Program-made: the position numbers and the translations under genes
Shown: positions 25,910 to 34,804 of the stretch, piece after piece
Layout of the letters: each line of letters begins with the position of its first letter
Position numbering within the stretch: the stretch's first letter is position 1
Notes under the pieces: generated by a model
What the model saw: only the letters and a program-made list of their open reading frames with translations
Database searches by the model: none
What the model was told of the DNA's origin: nothing
Assembly: GCA_007745835.1 (NCBI GenBank)
Contig: CP036424.1
Span: 767,001 to 831,000, forward strand
DNA: 64,000 bases
DNA from: Planctomycetes bacterium MalM25
GTDB taxonomy: Bacteria; Planctomycetota; Planctomycetia; Pirellulales; Lacipirellulaceae
Reading direction: 5' to 3'

Positions 25910-28030
25910 ATGACACGCATTAACACGAACGTCAGCTCGCTGGTCGGCAGGAACAACCTGCAATCAGCGAACGCCGACCTCTCGCAGAGCCTGACGCGGC
26001 TCTCGACCGGTCTGCGGATCAACACCGGTAAGGACGACCCGGCCGGTTTGATCGCGAGTGAGAACCTGCGGAGCGACATCACGTCGATCAAGCGGGCGAT
26101 CAGTAACACCGACCGGGCCAACCAGGTCATCGCGACCGCCGACTCGGCCCTCGGCCAGGTCAGCTCGCTGCTGAACGACATCCGCGGCCTGGTCACGGAG
26201 TCGGCCAACTCGGGCGCCCTGTCGGACGAGCAGATCTCCGCCAACCAGCTGCAGGTCGATTCGTCGCTCGAGGCCCTCAACCGGATCGCCCAGACGACCG
26301 AGTTCCAGGGTCGCCGCCTGCTGAACGGCAGCCTCGACTTCACGGTCTCCGGCGGCGCCAACTTCTCGAACATCTCCGATCTGTCGATCGACCAAGCCAA
26401 CCTCGGCGCCACGGGTGAAGTGGCCGTCGAAGTCGATGTCCAGACGGCCGCCACGCAGGCCTCGGTTGAAGTGACCGGCATCGATCTGGATTCCGCCGCC
26501 GCCCAGGGCGTTTCGACCGTCGGCCTCACCGCCGTGGTCGATGGCGCCAACGGCACCATCGAGATCGGTGGCGACACGCTCACACTGGAAACCGTCGACC
26601 GCACCGGCGCCACGCTGGACGGCACGTACACCATCAACATCACCGACAGCGGCTCGGGCGGTTTGGCGGTGACGGGCTCCGGCACCGACATCGACGTCGA
26701 CCTCGGTGGAGCCACCTCGACATTCGCCCAGCTCGCCACGGCGATCCAGGGCGACTCTCGCTTCTCCGCCGTTTCGGCCGCTACCGGAACCGGTAACGTA
26801 GCGATCGGCGATGACGGCGCTACGGGTGATCTCGTTGGTTCGCAGGTTGCGAGCACCGACACGATCACGCTGACCACCGTTGGTGACACCAACGACTACA
26901 ACGCGACGACGCTCGACATCGTCTACGACGAAACGATCTCGGCGAACTCGTCTGAGGCCGCCTACGATGCCGACAGTGATACCATCACGGTCAGCGTCAA
27001 CGGCGACCAGACGTACGCTCAGATTGCCACAACGATCTCGACCGACCTGAGCGACACGTTCACGGCGGCCGCCACGACGGGCACCGGCACCGTCAACGGC
27101 TCCTCGCAAGCCGCGGCGGCTTCCAACTTGGTCGCTGCGGCTCCGTCGTTCGTCACCCCCGGTAACCCGGGCGGTCTGTCCGAAGACATCGTCTTCGAGC
27201 TGGCCGGCGCCACGGGAGCCGAGGTGTTCAGCTTCCAGGCGGGCACGTCGCTTGAGGACGTGATCTCGTCGATCAACCTGTTCACCGACTCGACCGGGGT
27301 CGAGGCCGCCGAGTTCACCACGGGCGACACGACGCTGACTCTACAGTCGGCGGATTACGGCTCGAACGCGTTCGTCGACGTGAATGTCGTTACCGAAGGC
27401 CAGGGCACCTCGGCCAACGGCGACTTCACCACGGCGATCGGCTCGGGCGCCCGCGACATCGGTTCCGACGTGGTCGCCACGGTCAACGGCCTGCTGGCCA
27501 ATGCCGACGGCAACAGCCTGTCGATCAACACCGCGTCGCTCGACCTGTCACTCGACTTGGTGGCCGGCACAACCGGCACGGTCAACTTCGACATCACCGG
27601 CGGTGGCGCCCTGTTCCAGCTCGGCGCCGACGTGGTGTCGAACCAGCAGGCCCGCCTCGGCATCGGCAGCGTGAACACGGCCAGCCTCGGTGGTGTGAGC
27701 GGCCTGCTGTACCAGCTCGGCTCGGGCCAAGCGTCGGACCTGGCCAGCGACCCGACGACCGCCTTCCAGATCGTCGACCAGGCGATCGACCAGGTGACGT
27801 CGCTCCGTGGTCGTCTGGGCGCCTTCCAGCGGACGTCGCTTGAGACGAACAAGAACGCCTTGAACGACACGCTCACGAACCTCACCGAGGCCGAGAGCAG
27901 CATCCGCGACGCCGACTTCGCCGAAGAGACCGCGAACCTCACCCGTTCGCAGATCCTCGTCCAGTCGGGCACCCGGGTCTTGGCGATCGCCAACCAGAAC
28001 CCGCAGAACGTCTTGGCCCTGTTGGGTTAA
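25910..28030 (+). CDS. fliC: Flagellin
   Basis: A 706-aa filament subunit, well above the 270-500 aa typical. The N-terminal D0/D1 (1 to about 155) is classic: MTRINTNVSSLVGRNNLQ, LSTGLRINTGKDDPAGLIASENLRSDI, TTEFQGRRLLNGS. The C-terminal D1/D0 (about 570-706) ends SQILVQSGTRVLAIANQNPQNVLALLG. The roughly 400-residue centre is a Thr/Ser/Gly/Asp-rich beta insert resembling modules in FlgL. It is the sole flagellin in the window, with its own upstream region and terminator, probably under FliW/CsrA control. Confidence 0.97.
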   Translation: MTRINTNVSSLVGRNNLQSANADLSQSLTRLSTGLRINTGKDDPAGLIASENLRSDITSIKRAISNTDRANQVIATADSALGQVSSLLNDIRGLVTESANSGALSDEQISANQLQVDSSLEALNRIAQTTEFQGRRLLNGSLDFTVSGGANFSNISDLSIDQANLGATGEVAVEVDVQTAATQASVEVTGIDLDSAAAQGVSTVGLTAVVDGANGTIEIGGDTLTLETVDRTGATLDGTYTINITDSGSGGLAVTGSGTDIDVDLGGATSTFAQLATAIQGDSRFSAVSAATGTGNVAIGDDGATGDLVGSQVASTDTITLTTVGDTNDYNATTLDIVYDETISANSSEAAYDADSDTITVSVNGDQTYAQIATTISTDLSDTFTAAATTGTGTVNGSSQAAAASNLVAAAPSFVTPGNPGGLSEDIVFELAGATGAEVFSFQAGTSLEDVISSINLFTDSTGVEAAEFTTGDTTLTLQSADYGSNAFVDVNVVTEGQGTSANGDFTTAIGSGARDIGSDVVATVNGLLANADGNSLSINTASLDLSLDLVAGTTGTVNFDITGGGALFQLGADVVSNQQARLGIGSVNTASLGGVSGLLYQLGSGQASDLASDPTTAFQIVDQAIDQVTSLRGRLGAFQRTSLETNKNALNDTLTNLTEAESSIRDADFAEETANLTRSQILVQSGTRVLAIANQNPQNVLALLG

Positions 28031-28061
28031 GCAACGACGCGGTTTCGATAGCGGTTTAACG

Positions 28062-28103
28062 ACGAGCCGGTCCGTCCCTCTGGGATGGGCCGGCTCGTTC
28101 TTT
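28062..28103 (+). terminator. Rho-independent terminator of the flagellin gene
   Basis: The stem ACGAGCCGG...CCGGCTCGT (28062-28070 with 28090-28098), extended by TCCC/GGGA, is followed by TCTTT. It lies 32 nt after the flagellin stop and would separate flagellin from fliD. Confidence 0.88.
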
Positions 28104-28257
28104 GCGCAAACGCGCGCTCTCCCCTCACGGTTTGCTCAAGCCGGAGACGACGCCTAACCGAACTTAAGGAAGACGCTGCGCCCCGCTGCCATGACCTAGG
28201 GTGTTACTAGCGTGGGAATCCGCCCACGCCGCGTCGCCAGCCAGCTACGTCCCGCCC

Positions 28258-31200
28258 ATGTCCAGGATCTCCAGCACCGGTATCTCGACCAGCGCCGGCT
28301 TGGTATCGGGGATCCCGATCCAAGACACGGTCGATCAGCTCATGGCGCTCTCCGCGCGCCCTCGCGATCTGCTCATCAACCGCACCGGCGGTCTGCAAGC
28401 GGAACGCACGGCGGTCGATCGGCTCTCCTCGCTCGTGCTGGGCTTTCAGTTCTCACTGAACTCGCTGAGCAGCGCGTCGGCCTTCTCGGGCCGGTCGGCC
28501 ACGTCGAGCAGCGAGGCCGTGTCGGTCTCGATCCCTAGCGGAGAGAACCCGGCGCTCGGTTCGTACACCTTCACCCCGCTCAAGTCCGCCGCTTCGCATC
28601 AAGTCGTGAGCGGCGGGGTCACGAACCTGAGCGACTCGCTCGGCACGGGCACGCTTCGCATCCGTAACGGGGGGCAGGTCGATAAGGGGGTATCGCTCTC
28701 ACAGCTCAACGGGGGCAGTGGCTTCCAACCCGGTCGCATCCGCCTGACCGACCGCGACGGCGCCACGGCGACGATCGACCTGCGCGCGGCCACCACGGTG
28801 GACGATGTGCTGTACGAGATCAACCAGAACGACGACGTCGCGATCACGGCGTCGACCAGCGGCGACCAGTTCGTGCTGACCGACACCTCCGGCGGCGCGG
28901 GGACGCTGGCCGTGGAGGACCTGAGCGGCGGCTCGTCCGCGACGAGCCTCGGCCTCACGGGCGTGTCGGCGGTGGGCGACACGCTGACCGGCGCCGATGT
29001 CTTCGGCCTAACCACCTCGACATCACTCGCCTCGCTGAACGACGGCCGCGGCGTGGACGCGAACGGCACAGCGGTCACGGACCTGAAGGTCACCGCGCGC
29101 GACGGCACGACCGCCGAAATCGAGCTGGATGGCCTCTCGACGCTCGGTGAGGTGATCGACGCGATCAACAACAACGAGACACTCGATGGCAAGGTCGAGG
29201 TCGCCATCGCCGCCGATGGATCACGCCTCGAAGTTACAGACACTTTCGGTGGGTCGGGCAATTTAACGATCGAGAACGCTCAAACCGTAGACAGTCTGAT
29301 CTCGTCAGCGGTGGACGATCTGGGGTTGGCGATTGACGTTGCGAGCAACTCGGCGACCGGCGGACGCTTGGTCTCGGGCCTGAGCGACACGCTGCTGTCG
29401 AGCCTCAACGGCGGATCGGGCATCGACGCCGCTTCGATCGACATCACCGACCGCGATGGCGACGCCGCCACGGTCGATCTCTCTACCGCCGAGACACTCG
29501 GCGAGGTGATCGACGCGATCAACGCCGCGGGGATCGACCTCACGGCAGCGTACAACGACAGCCGCAGCGGAATCGTTATTGAGGCGACCGGCTCAGGCAC
29601 GGGCTCGCTCACCATCGCCGAGAACGGTGGCACGACGGGGGCCGACCTGGGCATCCTTGTCGACGACACGGTCGCTTCGATCGACAGCGGCACGCTCAAC
29701 CGGGCGACGGTCGCCGGCTCGACGCGGCTCTCCGACCTGAACGGCGGGGAGGGCGTCTCCCTGGGCAGGATCCGGATCACCGGCTCCGACGGCGGCACGT
29801 CGGACATCGACCTCCGCTTCACTGGGCAGGACGAGCCGACCCTCGGCGACGTGATCCGAAGTATCAATCTGCGTACCGGCGACACGGGCGTTGAGGCGAG
29901 CCTCAACGCCACCGGAGACGGCCTGTTGCTCACCGACACCGCGGGCGGCTCCGGCACGCTGACCGTCAGCGAACTCTCTGGTGGGAGCACCGCCGAGGGC
30001 CTGCGGATCCTGGGCGCGTCGACCACGACCAACGAGTCCGATCAGCAGACGATCGACGGCACGACCAGCTTCGCCCTCGATCTCGCCGAGCTGAGCGGCT
30101 CGGGCGCCGACACCCCGCTGAGCGCGTTGAACGACGGCGAAGGGGTGGCGGCGGGCGTGATCCAGATCCAGGATTCCTCCTACGACGAGGACGCCGGCAC
30201 GGGCGAGGCCTTCATCGACCTGACTGGCGCCGAGACGCTGCAAGACGTGATCGACGCGATCAACGCCTCCGCGGAGGTGTCGGTCAATGCGGAGCTCAAC
30301 GACAACGGCAATGGCATTAAGATCACCGACGAAGCCGGGGGCGCCGGCGACCTGGTAATCGATAATCTCGGCGCTAGCGGCACGACCGCTTCCGACTTGG
30401 GCATCGAGGGAACGTTCTCGACGACCAACTCGGAAGGAGAGATCGTCGCCAACGGCTCAGCGGTCCTCACGACCGACGGCGGCCTCGAACAGCTCGCCCA
30501 ACGCATCAACAACCTCGACGCCGGCATCACGGCGGCGGTGGTGTTCGACGGTTTCGGCTACCGGCTGTCGATCGCATCGGATCAGACGGGCTCGCCGAAC
30601 GAGCTGCTGATTGACGACTCGGAGGTCTCGCTCTCGTTCACCCAGACCAGCCGCCCGAGCGACGCGGTCGCTCTCTACGGCACGGAGGGTCAGGGCGGCT
30701 TCACCGTGGTCTCGCAGGACGGCACGTACAACGAGATCGTCGATGGCCTGGACATCAGCGTGAATCAGGCGACCGGCGAGGCGGTGACGCTCGACGTGGT
30801 CTCCGACGACGACGGGCTCTTCGAATCGATCCAATCGTTCGTCGATTCGTACAACTCGCTCCGCGATAACCTCGACGCGGTCACCGAGTTCGACGCCGAG
30901 GCGGAGACCACCGGCATCCTGTTCGGCCGCAACGAGGCGAACCGGGTCGACACCGAGCTGGGGCGCGTCCTGTCGGGGCGTTTCACGTTCGGCACGAACT
31001 ACACGTCGCTCGAGTCGGTCGGCATCAGCCTCGACCGCGACGGCAAGCTCTCCCTCGACGAGTCCAAACTGCGCGACGCGCTCACCGACGACCGGACCGC
31101 CGTCGAGGACTTGTTCTCGAACGAGGACCGTGGTGTGGTCGCCCAGGTGACCGCGGTCACCGAGCGCCTCGCCGGGGACAACTCGCTGCTGTCGTCCCGC

Positions 31201-31395
31201 TCCGAGGCGCTCGCCGACACGATCGAGATCAACAACCAGCGCGTCTCCGATTTCAACGATCGGCTCGACCGTGAGCGCGAGACCCTCTTGCTGCAGTTCA
31301 TCCAGCTCGAAGAGACGATCGCTCTGCTGCAATCCAACACCAGCTTCTTGAGTGGCATCGTGCCGGTGACCTCTTCCGGTTCCAGTAACCAGTAA
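28258..31395 (+). CDS. fliD: Flagellar filament cap FliD (HAP2), giant form with five FlgIN-type repeats
   Basis: A 1045-aa protein, against about 450-700 aa in most bacteria. N-terminal FliD domain: SRISSTGISTSAGLVSGIPIQDTVDQLMALSARP. C-terminal domain: LFESIQSFVDSYNSLRDNL, VGISLDRDGKLSLDESKLRDAL, and a final coiled coil. Between them is a chain of five repeats beginning near residues 145, 257, 378, 490 and 619, each with L..LNGG.G, an ITDRDG..A.IDL strand, then T(L)GEVIDAIN. ATG 28258 is chosen; the frame is open to 28201. It caps the filament and folds incoming flagellin. Confidence 0.94.
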   Translation: MSRISSTGISTSAGLVSGIPIQDTVDQLMALSARPRDLLINRTGGLQAERTAVDRLSSLVLGFQFSLNSLSSASAFSGRSATSSSEAVSVSIPSGENPALGSYTFTPLKSAASHQVVSGGVTNLSDSLGTGTLRIRNGGQVDKGVSLSQLNGGSGFQPGRIRLTDRDGATATIDLRAATTVDDVLYEINQNDDVAITASTSGDQFVLTDTSGGAGTLAVEDLSGGSSATSLGLTGVSAVGDTLTGADVFGLTTSTSLASLNDGRGVDANGTAVTDLKVTARDGTTAEIELDGLSTLGEVIDAINNNETLDGKVEVAIAADGSRLEVTDTFGGSGNLTIENAQTVDSLISSAVDDLGLAIDVASNSATGGRLVSGLSDTLLSSLNGGSGIDAASIDITDRDGDAATVDLSTAETLGEVIDAINAAGIDLTAAYNDSRSGIVIEATGSGTGSLTIAENGGTTGADLGILVDDTVASIDSGTLNRATVAGSTRLSDLNGGEGVSLGRIRITGSDGGTSDIDLRFTGQDEPTLGDVIRSINLRTGDTGVEASLNATGDGLLLTDTAGGSGTLTVSELSGGSTAEGLRILGASTTTNESDQQTIDGTTSFALDLAELSGSGADTPLSALNDGEGVAAGVIQIQDSSYDEDAGTGEAFIDLTGAETLQDVIDAINASAEVSVNAELNDNGNGIKITDEAGGAGDLVIDNLGASGTTASDLGIEGTFSTTNSEGEIVANGSAVLTTDGGLEQLAQRINNLDAGITAAVVFDGFGYRLSIASDQTGSPNELLIDDSEVSLSFTQTSRPSDAVALYGTEGQGGFTVVSQDGTYNEIVDGLDISVNQATGEAVTLDVVSDDDGLFESIQSFVDSYNSLRDNLDAVTEFDAEAETTGILFGRNEANRVDTELGRVLSGRFTFGTNYTSLESVGISLDRDGKLSLDESKLRDALTDDRTAVEDLFSNEDRGVVAQVTAVTERLAGDNSLLSSRSEALADTIEINNQRVSDFNDRLDRERETLLLQFIQLEETIALLQSNTSFLSGIVPVTSSGSSNQ

Positions 31396-31440
31396 TCGCA
31401 ACCAACCGCCGGCGACCGGCAACAACTACCAGGCGACACG

Positions 31441-31920
31441 ATGAGCCATCAGAACCGCGAGTACCTCGAAGCGAAGGTCCAGACCGCCAACTCGGCGCAG
31501 CTGCACCTGATGCTCATCGACGGAGCCCTCCGCTTCGGCCGCGAGGCGGAGAAGGGCGTCCTCCGCCGCGACGAGGTCGCCTACCAGCCCCCCCTCATGC
31601 GGGCGATGGATATCGTCGGCGAGCTGCTCGCCGGCGTCCGGCACAACAAGACCGACCTGAACGCCAAGCTGGCCCAGCTGTACGCGTTCGTCTACGCCCG
31701 GATGACGAGCGCCTACGTGAACGCGGACAAGGCGGCCATGGCCGAGGCGTTGCAAGTCCTGGAGATCGAGCGAGAGACCTGGCGCCAGGCGGTCGAGAAG
31801 CTCGGCGCCGAACAGGCCGCCCAGCCGGGGGTCCAGTCCCGCAAGAAGCCCGCCCCCAAGCCCCACCTGGGCTCAGCCCCCGCCGCGACGCCGGCGACCG
31901 GCCTATCGCTAGAGGCCTGA
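31441..31920 (+). CDS. fliS: Flagellar export chaperone FliS
   Basis: A 159-aa cytosolic helical chaperone that binds the flagellin C-terminus before export. Motifs: EYLEAKVQTANSAQLHLMLIDGALRFGREAE, MRAMDIVGELLAGVRHNKTDLNAKLAQLYAFVYARMTSAYVNADKAAM. The final 35 residues are an extended Pro/Ala/Lys tail beyond the usual FliS length of about 125-135 aa. It follows fliD by 45 nt, the standard fliD-fliS order, and closes the flagellar run. Confidence 0.92.
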   Translation: MSHQNREYLEAKVQTANSAQLHLMLIDGALRFGREAEKGVLRRDEVAYQPPLMRAMDIVGELLAGVRHNKTDLNAKLAQLYAFVYARMTSAYVNADKAAMAEALQVLEIERETWRQAVEKLGAEQAAQPGVQSRKKPAPKPHLGSAPAATPATGLSLEA

Positions 31921-31926
31921 GGGGGG

Positions 31927-32035
31927 AGAGGGTAGATGGCGGCGGGCAGATGGTAGAAAATGCGGATTCTCGCTCCGAGCGTGAATCCGCAAGCCGAGGC
32001 ACGGTTAACCCCCTGCCACCCACCATCTAACCCCT
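31927..32035. repeat. Intergenic imperfect inverted repeat of short iterated words, locus 2
   Basis: The left arm (31927-31956) reads ...GGTAGATGGC...GGCAGATGGT; the right arm (32006-32035) on the minus strand reads ...GTTAGATGGT...GGCAGGGGG, about 21 of 30 positions matching. At the centre is a separate hairpin (31961-31991; 9-bp perfect outer stem TGCGGATTC/GAATCCGCA and inner CGCT/AGCG). It fills the fliS-mqnD gap. Confidence 0.65.
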
Positions 32036-32049
32036 GACAGCTCCCTCAG

Positions 32050-32916
32050 ATGCCCGCCACCAAGCAGCTCATCCGCGTCGGTCACTCGCCCGATCCCGAC
32101 GACGCGTTCATGTTCTACGCCCTGGCGAAGGACCTCCTGCCGACCGGCGACTACGAGTTCACTCACGAGCTGGTCGACATCGAGACCCTCAACCAGCGGG
32201 CGTTCAGTGGAGAACTCGAGCTGACCGCCGTCAGCATCCACGCCTACGCCTTCCTGCAGGACAAGTACCTGCTGTGCAACTGCGGGGCGAGCATGGGGGA
32301 CGGCTACGGCCCGATGGTCGTCGCCCGCGAGCGGCTCAGCGTCGACGAGCTCAAGAAGAAGCGGATCGCCATCCCCGGCAAGCTGACCAGCGCCACGCTC
32401 TCGCTGCGGCTCTTCCTGGAGCAGGACTTCGACCACGTCCTCGTGCCGTTCGACGAGATCATCCCCGCGGTCGCCGCCGGCGAGTACGAGGGCCAGCCGA
32501 TCGACGCCGGCCTGCTGATCCACGAGGGCCAGCTCACCTACGGTGACCAGGATCTCAAGCTTATCGTCGATCTCGGCGTGTGGTGGGGCGAGGAGACCGG
32601 CGGGCTGCCCCTGCCGCTGGGCGCCAACGCCATCCGTAAGGACCTCGGCGAGGAGACGATCCTCGAGGTCGAGAAGCTGCTCGGCGAGAGCATCAACTAC
32701 GGCCTCGACCACCGCCAACCGGCGCTCGACTACGCGTTGCAGTACGGCCGCGACCTGGACAACGCGAAGGCGGACAAGTTCGTCGGCATGTACGTGAACG
32801 ACTGGACCCGCGACTTCGGCGAGAAGGGCCGCGAGTCGGTCCGCCTGTTCCTCGAACGGGGCCACCAAGCGGGCGTGCTGCCCGAGCTGGTCACGCCGGA
32901 GTTCGTCGGGCGGTGA
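32050..32916 (+). CDS. mqnD: 1,4-dihydroxy-6-naphthoate synthase (futalosine pathway)
   Basis: A 288-aa periplasmic-binding-protein-fold enzyme that cleaves cyclic de-hypoxanthine futalosine to 1,4-dihydroxy-6-naphthoate, a late step of menaquinone synthesis by the futalosine route. The N-terminal signature GHSPDPDDAFMFYAL is diagnostic for MqnD; AVSIHAYAFLQDKYLLCNCGASMGDGYGPMVV and GLLIHEGQLTYGDQDL follow. It is cytosolic, with no signal peptide. The stop overlaps the next small gene by 4 nt. No other mqn genes are in the window. Confidence 0.93.
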   Translation: MPATKQLIRVGHSPDPDDAFMFYALAKDLLPTGDYEFTHELVDIETLNQRAFSGELELTAVSIHAYAFLQDKYLLCNCGASMGDGYGPMVVARERLSVDELKKKRIAIPGKLTSATLSLRLFLEQDFDHVLVPFDEIIPAVAAGEYEGQPIDAGLLIHEGQLTYGDQDLKLIVDLGVWWGEETGGLPLPLGANAIRKDLGEETILEVEKLLGESINYGLDHRQPALDYALQYGRDLDNAKADKFVGMYVNDWTRDFGEKGRESVRLFLERGHQAGVLPELVTPEFVGR

Positions 32917-33296
32917 GCGCCGACTTCGAGCCGCCTTGGGTCAACGATCCAGTCGCAGAGGTTAGCTTTGACTGTCTTGCTGAAGACGGTTCGAGTGTTG
33001 CGGTCTCGGTGAAGGTCCATCGACCACGTCGGAAGTCCGCGGACGATCCGTACGCCTGTGGTGTCGAGTCGCGAGGGCTGAGCCTGCATCAGAAGCTAAC
33101 GCCTGGTGGAGTCAGCACCTACAACATCTACGGCAACGACTCATGGCAAGCCCTCTCGTTGGCAATACAGTTCGCTAACTCTGGAATGGTCCACGCCAGC
33201 GAGAAGGGCGTTGTGTTTCAGTGGGAGGGCGAGACACTCAAGATGGGCACGCTGTTCCCATGGAACACCGCGGCTTTGCAGCAAGACAAGCAGTAG
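32913..33296 (+). CDS. Small hypothetical protein coupled to mqnD
   Basis: A 127-aa protein starting with GTG that overlaps the mqnD stop (GTGA). It has a beta-rich first half (VAEVSFDCLAEDGSSVAVSVKVHRPR), a GVESRGLSLHQKLTPGG segment, then YGNDSWQALSLAIQFANSGM, which resembles small single-domain proteins of the DUF6968 type. Codon third positions are less G/C-biased than in mqnD (for example gtt, act, tct), hinting at later acquisition. Function unknown; the overlap makes a link to mqnD expression likely but not necessarily to its pathway. Confidence 0.65.
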   Translation: MSADFEPPWVNDPVAEVSFDCLAEDGSSVAVSVKVHRPRRKSADDPYACGVESRGLSLHQKLTPGGVSTYNIYGNDSWQALSLAIQFANSGMVHASEKGVVFQWEGETLKMGTLFPWNTAALQQDKQ

Positions 33297-33393
33297 ATGT
33301 TTGTGTCGGTCGTAGGCGGCTGGTCTTCCACGATCTGCGGCCGATCCGCCATAACTAGGCCAAGATCGTCCCCTCCCCGGCGAATTGGCCCCC

Positions 33394-34638
33394 ATGAACG
33401 ACTCTTCTGCTGCGCCCCCGACGGGGTTGTTAGGCCGTTGGAACGCGATGCCGCTCTACGTGCGGATCGTCATTGCGTTGGTGCTGGGAGTGTTCACCGG
33501 GCTTCTCCTGGGCGAGCGGGCCGAGATCATGGAGGGGCCGAGCCAGGTCATCCTCCAGCTGCTGGGCGCCCTCGCGCCGCCCCTCATCCTGGTCGCGGTG
33601 ACGCACGTCCTGATGACAACCGAGATCCAGGGCCACCAGGCGCTGCGGCTCTTCCTGCTGCTGCTGTTGAACACGACGGTCGCCATCGTCATCGGCCTGA
33701 CGATCGCCAACGTGTTGCGCCCCGGCGAGGGCTGGTCCCAGCCGGAGGCGGAAGCCCCCGGTCACGAAGAAGCGGCCCTCGAAGGCCCCGACCCGCTCGG
33801 CCTGCTGGTCGAGAACGTGCCCAAGAGCCTGCTTGGCCCACTGGGCGATAAGCAGAACATCATCGGCGTGATCTTCATCGCGGTCGCGTTCGGCGTCGCG
33901 ATGCGCGGCGTGAAGTCGCGTCCGCTCAGCACCGTGCAGGACTTCGTGGAGATCGCCTACGAGACGCTCCTGGTCGTGCTCCACTGGATCATCCAGCTGG
34001 TGCCGATCGGCGTGTTCGCCATTGTCGCCAAGGTGGTCGGCACCGAGGGCTTCGAGCCGTTCAAGGCGATGGGCATGTTTGTCCTGGCGGTGCTGATCGC
34101 CCTGGCGATTCAGACCGCCTGGTACCTGCTGCGGATCAAGTTCTTCAGCTGGGTGAAGCCGCTCGACGCCCTCCGCGGCGTCCGCGACGCGCTGGTGATG
34201 GCCTTCAGCACGGGCAGCTCGACCGCCACGATGCCGGTCACCTACGCGGCGCTCAAGGACAAGGTCGGCCTCCGCGAGGAGTCGGCGAGCATGGGATCGC
34301 TGGTCGGCGCCAACTTCAACAACGACGGCACCGCCCTGTACGAGGCGATGGCCGCGCTGTTCATCGCGCAGATGATCGGCCAGGACCTGACGCTCACTCA
34401 GCAGCTGATCATCGTCTTCACGTCGATCATCGCCTCGGTCGGCGCGGCCGGCATCCCCGAAGCGGGCATCGTCACGATGACGTTGGTCTTCGGCGCCGTG
34501 GGCCTGCCGATCGAGAGCATCCCGCTGCTGCTGACCGTCGACTGGTTCCTCGACCGCTGCCGCACCACGATCAACGTGCTGGGAGACGTGAACGTGAGCT
34601 GCCTGCTGGACGGCCGCGTGAAGCCCACCGCTTCGTGA
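33394..34638 (+). CDS. Dicarboxylate/amino acid:cation symporter (DAACS family)
   Basis: A 414-aa integral membrane protein with about eight helices and two re-entrant loops. The core motif AFSTGSSTATMPVTYAAL (serine-rich hairpin) and GANFNNDGTALYEAMAALFIAQ (cation site) identify the GltP/DctA family, which moves glutamate, aspartate or C4-dicarboxylates with Na+ or H+. ESIPLLLTVDWFLDRCRTTINVLGD is the conserved last helix with the substrate-binding Asp and Arg. ATG 33394 is preferred to TTG 33385. Substrate not assignable from sequence. Confidence 0.9.
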   Translation: MNDSSAAPPTGLLGRWNAMPLYVRIVIALVLGVFTGLLLGERAEIMEGPSQVILQLLGALAPPLILVAVTHVLMTTEIQGHQALRLFLLLLLNTTVAIVIGLTIANVLRPGEGWSQPEAEAPGHEEAALEGPDPLGLLVENVPKSLLGPLGDKQNIIGVIFIAVAFGVAMRGVKSRPLSTVQDFVEIAYETLLVVLHWIIQLVPIGVFAIVAKVVGTEGFEPFKAMGMFVLAVLIALAIQTAWYLLRIKFFSWVKPLDALRGVRDALVMAFSTGSSTATMPVTYAALKDKVGLREESASMGSLVGANFNNDGTALYEAMAALFIAQMIGQDLTLTQQLIIVFTSIIASVGAAGIPEAGIVTMTLVFGAVGLPIESIPLLLTVDWFLDRCRTTINVLGDVNVSCLLDGRVKPTAS

Positions 34639-34642
34639 GTCA

Positions 34643-34668
34643 CCCCGATCAAGCTTGGTCGGGGCTAT
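34643..34668 (+). repeat. Dispersed palindromic repeat, copy 2 (after the symporter gene)
   Basis: CCCCGATCAAGCTTGGTCGGGG folds on itself with a single mismatch pair, and 34650-34668 are identical to 13932-13950. It begins 5 nt after the symporter stop, the same context as copy 1 after hemC. Confidence 0.6.
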
Positions 34669-34804
34669 CGGGTCTGGGGCTATCGGTTGGAAGTTGGCTG
34701 TTGAATGCCTTCTCAGAAGAGCCAATCGGCCCCTGATGGGTCAGTCTCCGTGAGCTAAGCTATTGGGGCTGATCCCCTCCGTACGCAAACGCCCCGCCGA
34801 CGCC

